A stretch of 10,027 nucleotides of DNA from NCBI GenBank assembly GCA_027295245.1, contig JAPULF010000460.1:1-10027 (forward strand), in the 5' to 3' direction. Made by a program: the position numbers and the translations under genes. The notes beneath the pieces are model-generated. The model saw only the letters and a list, made by a program, of their open reading frames with translations. It did no database searches and was not told the DNA's origin. This stretch comes from Planctomycetota bacterium. GTDB taxonomy: Bacteria; Planctomycetota; Phycisphaerae; UBA1845; UTPLA1. How positions within the stretch are numbered: position 1 is the first letter of the stretch; each line of letters opens with the position of its first letter. This document shows, piece after piece, positions 7,386-10,027 of this stretch.

Positions 7386-7473
7386 TGCTGGTCGACGGAA
7401 TATGCGGGAAGCAATGTCGCCGGAGGGTGCCGCGCAAGCACCGCATGTCACCCGCCACGGCCGACGCGACTGA

Positions 7474-8037
7474 CTACTTCGGTGGAAACTCCGCCAGCAT
7501 GCGCCGAACCGCTTCGCGAATTCTATTGTCTTGCGTCTCGCGGCTGTCGGATGCGCGTACCTGGGCGCTGGCGGTGCCGCTCCACATCCGCCTGCGGGTC
7601 TTGGGATCGTTGATGTCGAGGATCAACTCTCCCCGGTCATACTCGGTTACGTACGTCTCTCTCTTCGGTCGCCAACCGGAATCGGGACCGTAGCCCCAGC
7701 CGCCGCCCGGCCGGGCGGCGTAGTATCGATCGACGGTGTTCACGTTGAGTTGTTTCGAGATATCGCCGTGGAACACGACCAGGAAGTCCGCGGCGTCGGA
7801 CCCATCGCGACTGTAGCCCTGCGCCGCCAACTGCGCGTCCACGACCTCTTGAATGCGAAGCCTCGCGTCGGAATCATCCCGCATGCCCCCGCTTTCCACC
7901 GTGGATTCCATCCAGTCATACGTCCGGAGACCGGAAAAATCCGCGGTCGGATCGAACTCCGTCTCCACCGTGATGGGTGAGCAGCCCGCGAGCATGATGA
8001 CGAACGGCGCCGCAATTCGTACCTTCTTGATCGACAT
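7474..8037 (-). CDS. DUF4136 domain lipoprotein
   Basis: A 187-residue predicted lipoprotein. The short signal peptide MSIKKVRIAAPFVIML ends in the lipobox LAGC with lipidated Cys19, so the mature protein is membrane-anchored in the periplasm. The body matches the DUF4136 pattern: DPTADF (29-34), TYDW (39-42), LAAQGY (70-75), ADFLVVFH (83-90), GELILDINDP (136-145), WSG (152-154) and a final helix AVRRMLAEFPP. The family has no established function. A Gly-rich spot lies at 110-116. The frame is open back to 8076, but ATG 8037 has GGGAG six bases upstream and yields a proper signal peptide. It is divergent from an RND adaptor gene, which may mean shared control, but a functional link is only a guess. 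Confidence 0.85.
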   Translation of the reverse strand: MSIKKVRIAAPFVIMLAGCSPITVETEFDPTADFSGLRTYDWMESTVESGGMRDDSDARLRIQEVVDAQLAAQGYSRDGSDAADFLVVFHGDISKQLNVNTVDRYYAARPGGGWGYGPDSGWRPKRETYVTEYDRGELILDINDPKTRRRMWSGTASAQVRASDSRETQDNRIREAVRRMLAEFPPK

Positions 8038-8079
8038 CGGTGTCTCCCTGTCGTTTCGGAGCCGGCAGTGTTCCAAGAT

Positions 8080-8100
8080 CGCCGCGTTTGGACCGCGGCG
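8080..8100. promoter_or_regulatory. GC-rich inverted repeat, possible operator
   Basis: CGCCGCG and CGCGGCG form a perfect seven-base inverted repeat around a seven-base centre. It lies just downstream of the predicted minus-strand -10 (8103-8108), covering the expected start of DUF4136 transcription. It could be a repressor site or an mRNA leader hairpin. No T tract follows on either strand close enough for a clear terminator. Confidence 0.3.
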
Positions 8101-8102
8101 CG

Positions 8103-8131
8103 ATTCTTTCAGGAATGTGCCGGCTTTTCAA
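8103..8131 (-). promoter_or_regulatory. Candidate promoter of the DUF4136 lipoprotein gene
   Basis: On the minus strand TTGAAA (8126-8131, five of six) and AAGAAT (8103-8108, four of six) are 17 bases apart. Transcription would begin near 8096, about 59 bases before the start codon. Confidence 0.4.
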
Positions 8132-8224
8132 CATGCCACCTTGAAGCGATAAAACGACTCCGGTTTGTGTAAATTCGCAGGGCCGAATTTCGCACCGGAC
8201 CTTTTTCGCGGCCTGTCGAACGCA

Positions 8225-8230
8225 TATACT
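8225..8230 (+). promoter_or_regulatory. Candidate -10 element for the efflux genes
   Basis: TATACT matches the -10 consensus in five of six positions and would start transcription near 8237. No good -35 lies 16-18 bases upstream, only a T-rich stretch at 8202-8206, so the promoter may need an activator or use another sigma factor. Confidence 0.3.
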
Positions 8231-8259
8231 CCGCCCCGCTTTGCTGGGATTCTCTCGTC

Positions 8260-9984
8260 ATGGTGGGAGCTATTGAGAAAAACAATATGAGCCTATTGTT
8301 CCGAAGTCCAGACGCCGCCGAGAGTAGAGCGGATTCTTCCGCGTTTCAATTCCAACGCGTGTGCGAATCGACGCATGTCCCGGCCGCGATCATGCCCGGC
8401 CTGATTGCAGTCTCTATTGTCGCATTGGCGTTGGGGGGTTGTCGAGAGCGGGAATCCGCTGCCGCCGCACCGAAGCCGCGTCCGGTATCGGTCATCGAAC
8501 TCAAGCAGATGGACCCGATCCAATCGCTGGAATTGACGGGCTCGGTCAAGGCCTGGAAGGATCAGGATGTTGCGTTCGAGGTCGCGGGGCGGGTCGAGTG
8601 GATCGTCGAGTCGGGCACGCAGTTGCAAGGTCGTTGGGAGCAGGATGGGAAGGCGATTGTCGAGGGCGACCAGCTTGCCCGTATTGAGCCTTCCTCCTAT
8701 GACGCAGCGCTCAAGTCCGCAAAGGCGGAGGTCGCATTCGCCCGCGTGAACCTGGAGCACGTTCTGCCCGCGCAGCTTGAGCATGCCAAAGCGAATTCGG
8801 CGAGCCAGACGGCCGAGTACGAGCGGATCGCCAATATCCCCGAAGACGCCATTCAGCCAATCGAACCGATTCGGGCGAAGGCGAGAATGGACATGGCGAA
8901 GGCCAAGGTGGATGAAGCCAATGCCTCGCTGGATGGAGCCCAGGCCGAACTCGCCCGGGCCGAGGCGGCACACACGCAGGCCGAACTCGACCAGTTCCGG
9001 TCAACGCTCTTCGCGCCGTTTGCCGGGGCGGTCTCGGATGTATTCGTGGAGGCGGGCGGCTATGTCAGGGCGGGTCAAAAGGTCGCCCATCTGGTCATGA
9101 TGGACCCCATCAAGGTGGATCTGGCCTTGTCGCCGGCCCGGGCGGCAACGCTCACGGTGCGTGACCCGGTCCGAATCGCCGTTGCCGGCGAAACGGAGCC
9201 AATCTTCGGGTCTGTGTTCGAAAAGGCGACGATCGCCGATCCCGAGACGCGGACCATTCGCGTTTCAATCATCATGCGCAATCAGTTCCAGACTTTTCCC
9301 CCCGTCGGTGAGTATAGTGAGTACGCACGAATAGAGAAATACATGCGCCTTCTTCATGAACGTGCGGGAGACGCAAGCAGTCCGCTCATGGTCGAGGATA
9401 ACCGCGCCCTGCAAAAGGAGGCGGACGGAGACTACGTATGGGCGGCCCCGGATCGCAAAGTTGAGGATCGAATCGATCCGGAGCGCCCGATTATCACGCT
9501 TCGGAAGATAAGAGTTGTACCCGGTGAGCGCCGCATGAATTACCAGGGCTTATTCTTGTTCCGCGAGCTAACCGACGCCGGCGGCCTTGAGCCCGGTACG
9601 CTGATCGCCATGGACGTTCCGGACGGCCTCAAGGATGGCGATCAGGTCGTGGTCGTTCGCAAAAGTTGGCAACTGCGGCCGGGCCAGCTTGTGCCGGTGT
9701 TTATCGGAGACACCGCGCCGAAACCCGGCCTGTATGCCCCGATGAACGTGATCAAGCCGATTGACGACCATACCGGCGAGGTTTTCATTGCCGCGGACGG
9801 GTTGGCCCGGCAACTCCGGGTGCAGCTGTTCGAGCACGCCGGCGAACTCGTGCGGATCGCGGCGGCCGATGAGGAAGATGCAGCCCTGATCGCCTCGGGG
9901 ACGCGAGTCATCATGGATCACGTCCACTTCCTACTCGATCGCGAACCCGTCCGCATCATCAAGACGGTGGAGTTCATGCCGTGA
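8260..9984 (+). CDS. RND efflux periplasmic adaptor (HlyD/AcrA-type) lipoprotein
   Basis: The membrane fusion protein of a tripartite RND pump, bridging the inner membrane transporter and an outer membrane channel. A hydrophobic segment ends in lipobox LGGC (Cys61). Then come a lipoyl-like half domain (about 95-145), a long Ala/Glu/Gln-rich coiled-coil hairpin (about 148-245), the returning lipoyl half with LFAPFAGAVSDVFVEAGGYVRAGQ (250-273), and a beta-barrel region (about 284-340). With 574 residues it is far longer than the usual 370-400; an extra segment (about 341-430) interrupts the C-terminal half. The start is uncertain: ATG 8260 and ATG 8287 have only weak Shine-Dalgarno matches, codons before about 8350 are unlike the rest of the gene, and GTG 8359 or ATG 8392 would give a more normal lipoprotein signal. 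The end overlaps the next gene (GTGA). Confidence 0.85.
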   Translation: MVGAIEKNNMSLLFRSPDAAESRADSSAFQFQRVCESTHVPAAIMPGLIAVSIVALALGGCRERESAAAAPKPRPVSVIELKQMDPIQSLELTGSVKAWKDQDVAFEVAGRVEWIVESGTQLQGRWEQDGKAIVEGDQLARIEPSSYDAALKSAKAEVAFARVNLEHVLPAQLEHAKANSASQTAEYERIANIPEDAIQPIEPIRAKARMDMAKAKVDEANASLDGAQAELARAEAAHTQAELDQFRSTLFAPFAGAVSDVFVEAGGYVRAGQKVAHLVMMDPIKVDLALSPARAATLTVRDPVRIAVAGETEPIFGSVFEKATIADPETRTIRVSIIMRNQFQTFPPVGEYSEYARIEKYMRLLHERAGDASSPLMVEDNRALQKEADGDYVWAAPDRKVEDRIDPERPIITLRKIRVVPGERRMNYQGLFLFRELTDAGGLEPGTLIAMDVPDGLKDGDQVVVVRKSWQLRPGQLVPVFIGDTAPKPGLYAPMNVIKPIDDHTGEVFIAADGLARQLRVQLFEHAGELVRIAAADEEDAALIASGTRVIMDHVHFLLDREPVRIIKTVEFMP

Positions 9985-10027
9985 GCCTGGCCGGATTCGC
10001 CCTCAAATACAAAGCGATCGTGGTGTC
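9981..10027 (+). CDS. Start of probable RND efflux transporter (partial)
   Basis: A GTG codon overlapping the adaptor's TGA stop opens a frame reading VSLAGFALKYKAIVV to the window end. AcrB-family pumps commonly begin with a short amphipathic helix of the form xLAxFALKNR before the first membrane helix, and the gene order adaptor then transporter is standard. Only 15 codons are visible, so the call rests on context and this short resemblance. Overlap implies translational coupling with the adaptor. Confidence 0.6.
   Translation, partial: MSLAGFALKYKAIVV

Noticed and set aside
8293..8973. 226-codon minus-strand frame opposite the RND adaptor
   Set aside because: The opposite strand encodes a clear lipoyl and coiled-coil adaptor; the antisense frame has no supporting feature.

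Overview
The window reads as a high-GC bacterial chromosome segment, most likely from a planctomycete or a close relative. The grounds are a secreted protein ending in a PEP-CTERM sorting signal, an unusually long RND-type adaptor lipoprotein, the loose gene spacing, and an efp / accB / accC cluster. This assignment is inference. No rRNA, tRNA, CRISPR array, insertion sequence or phage gene was found. Most of the window is housekeeping content; I do not see a convincing new multi-gene system.

Left part (1-1626): a DEAD-box RNA helicase on the minus strand, with a DEVD motif II and an arginine-ended Pro/Ala-rich tail, transcribed divergently from the next block.

Central plus-strand block (1627-5170): elongation factor P, a predicted alpha/beta hydrolase, then the acetyl-CoA carboxylase pair accB (biotin carboxyl carrier protein) and accC (biotin carboxylase), which overlap by one base. 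A good sigma70-like promoter lies before accB. The EF-P has Asn rather than Lys at the apparent tip of its loop, and AccB has a variant biotinylation motif. Together these genes serve translation of polyproline stretches and the first step of fatty acid synthesis.

Minus-strand block (5265-8037): in transcription order, a DUF4136 lipoprotein, a trans-sulfuration PLP enzyme (cystathionine gamma-synthase/lyase family), and a PEP-CTERM secreted protein. Each has its own Shine-Dalgarno sequence and a candidate promoter. A hairpin at 5204-5230 sits between the convergent accC and PEP-CTERM genes and may end both transcripts.

Right end (8260-10027): a periplasmic adaptor lipoprotein of an RND efflux system, overlapping by a GTGA junction the first codons of what is probably the RND transporter, which runs off the window. 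It is divergent from the DUF4136 lipoprotein gene, and the shared 222-base spacer holds a perfect 7-bp inverted repeat.
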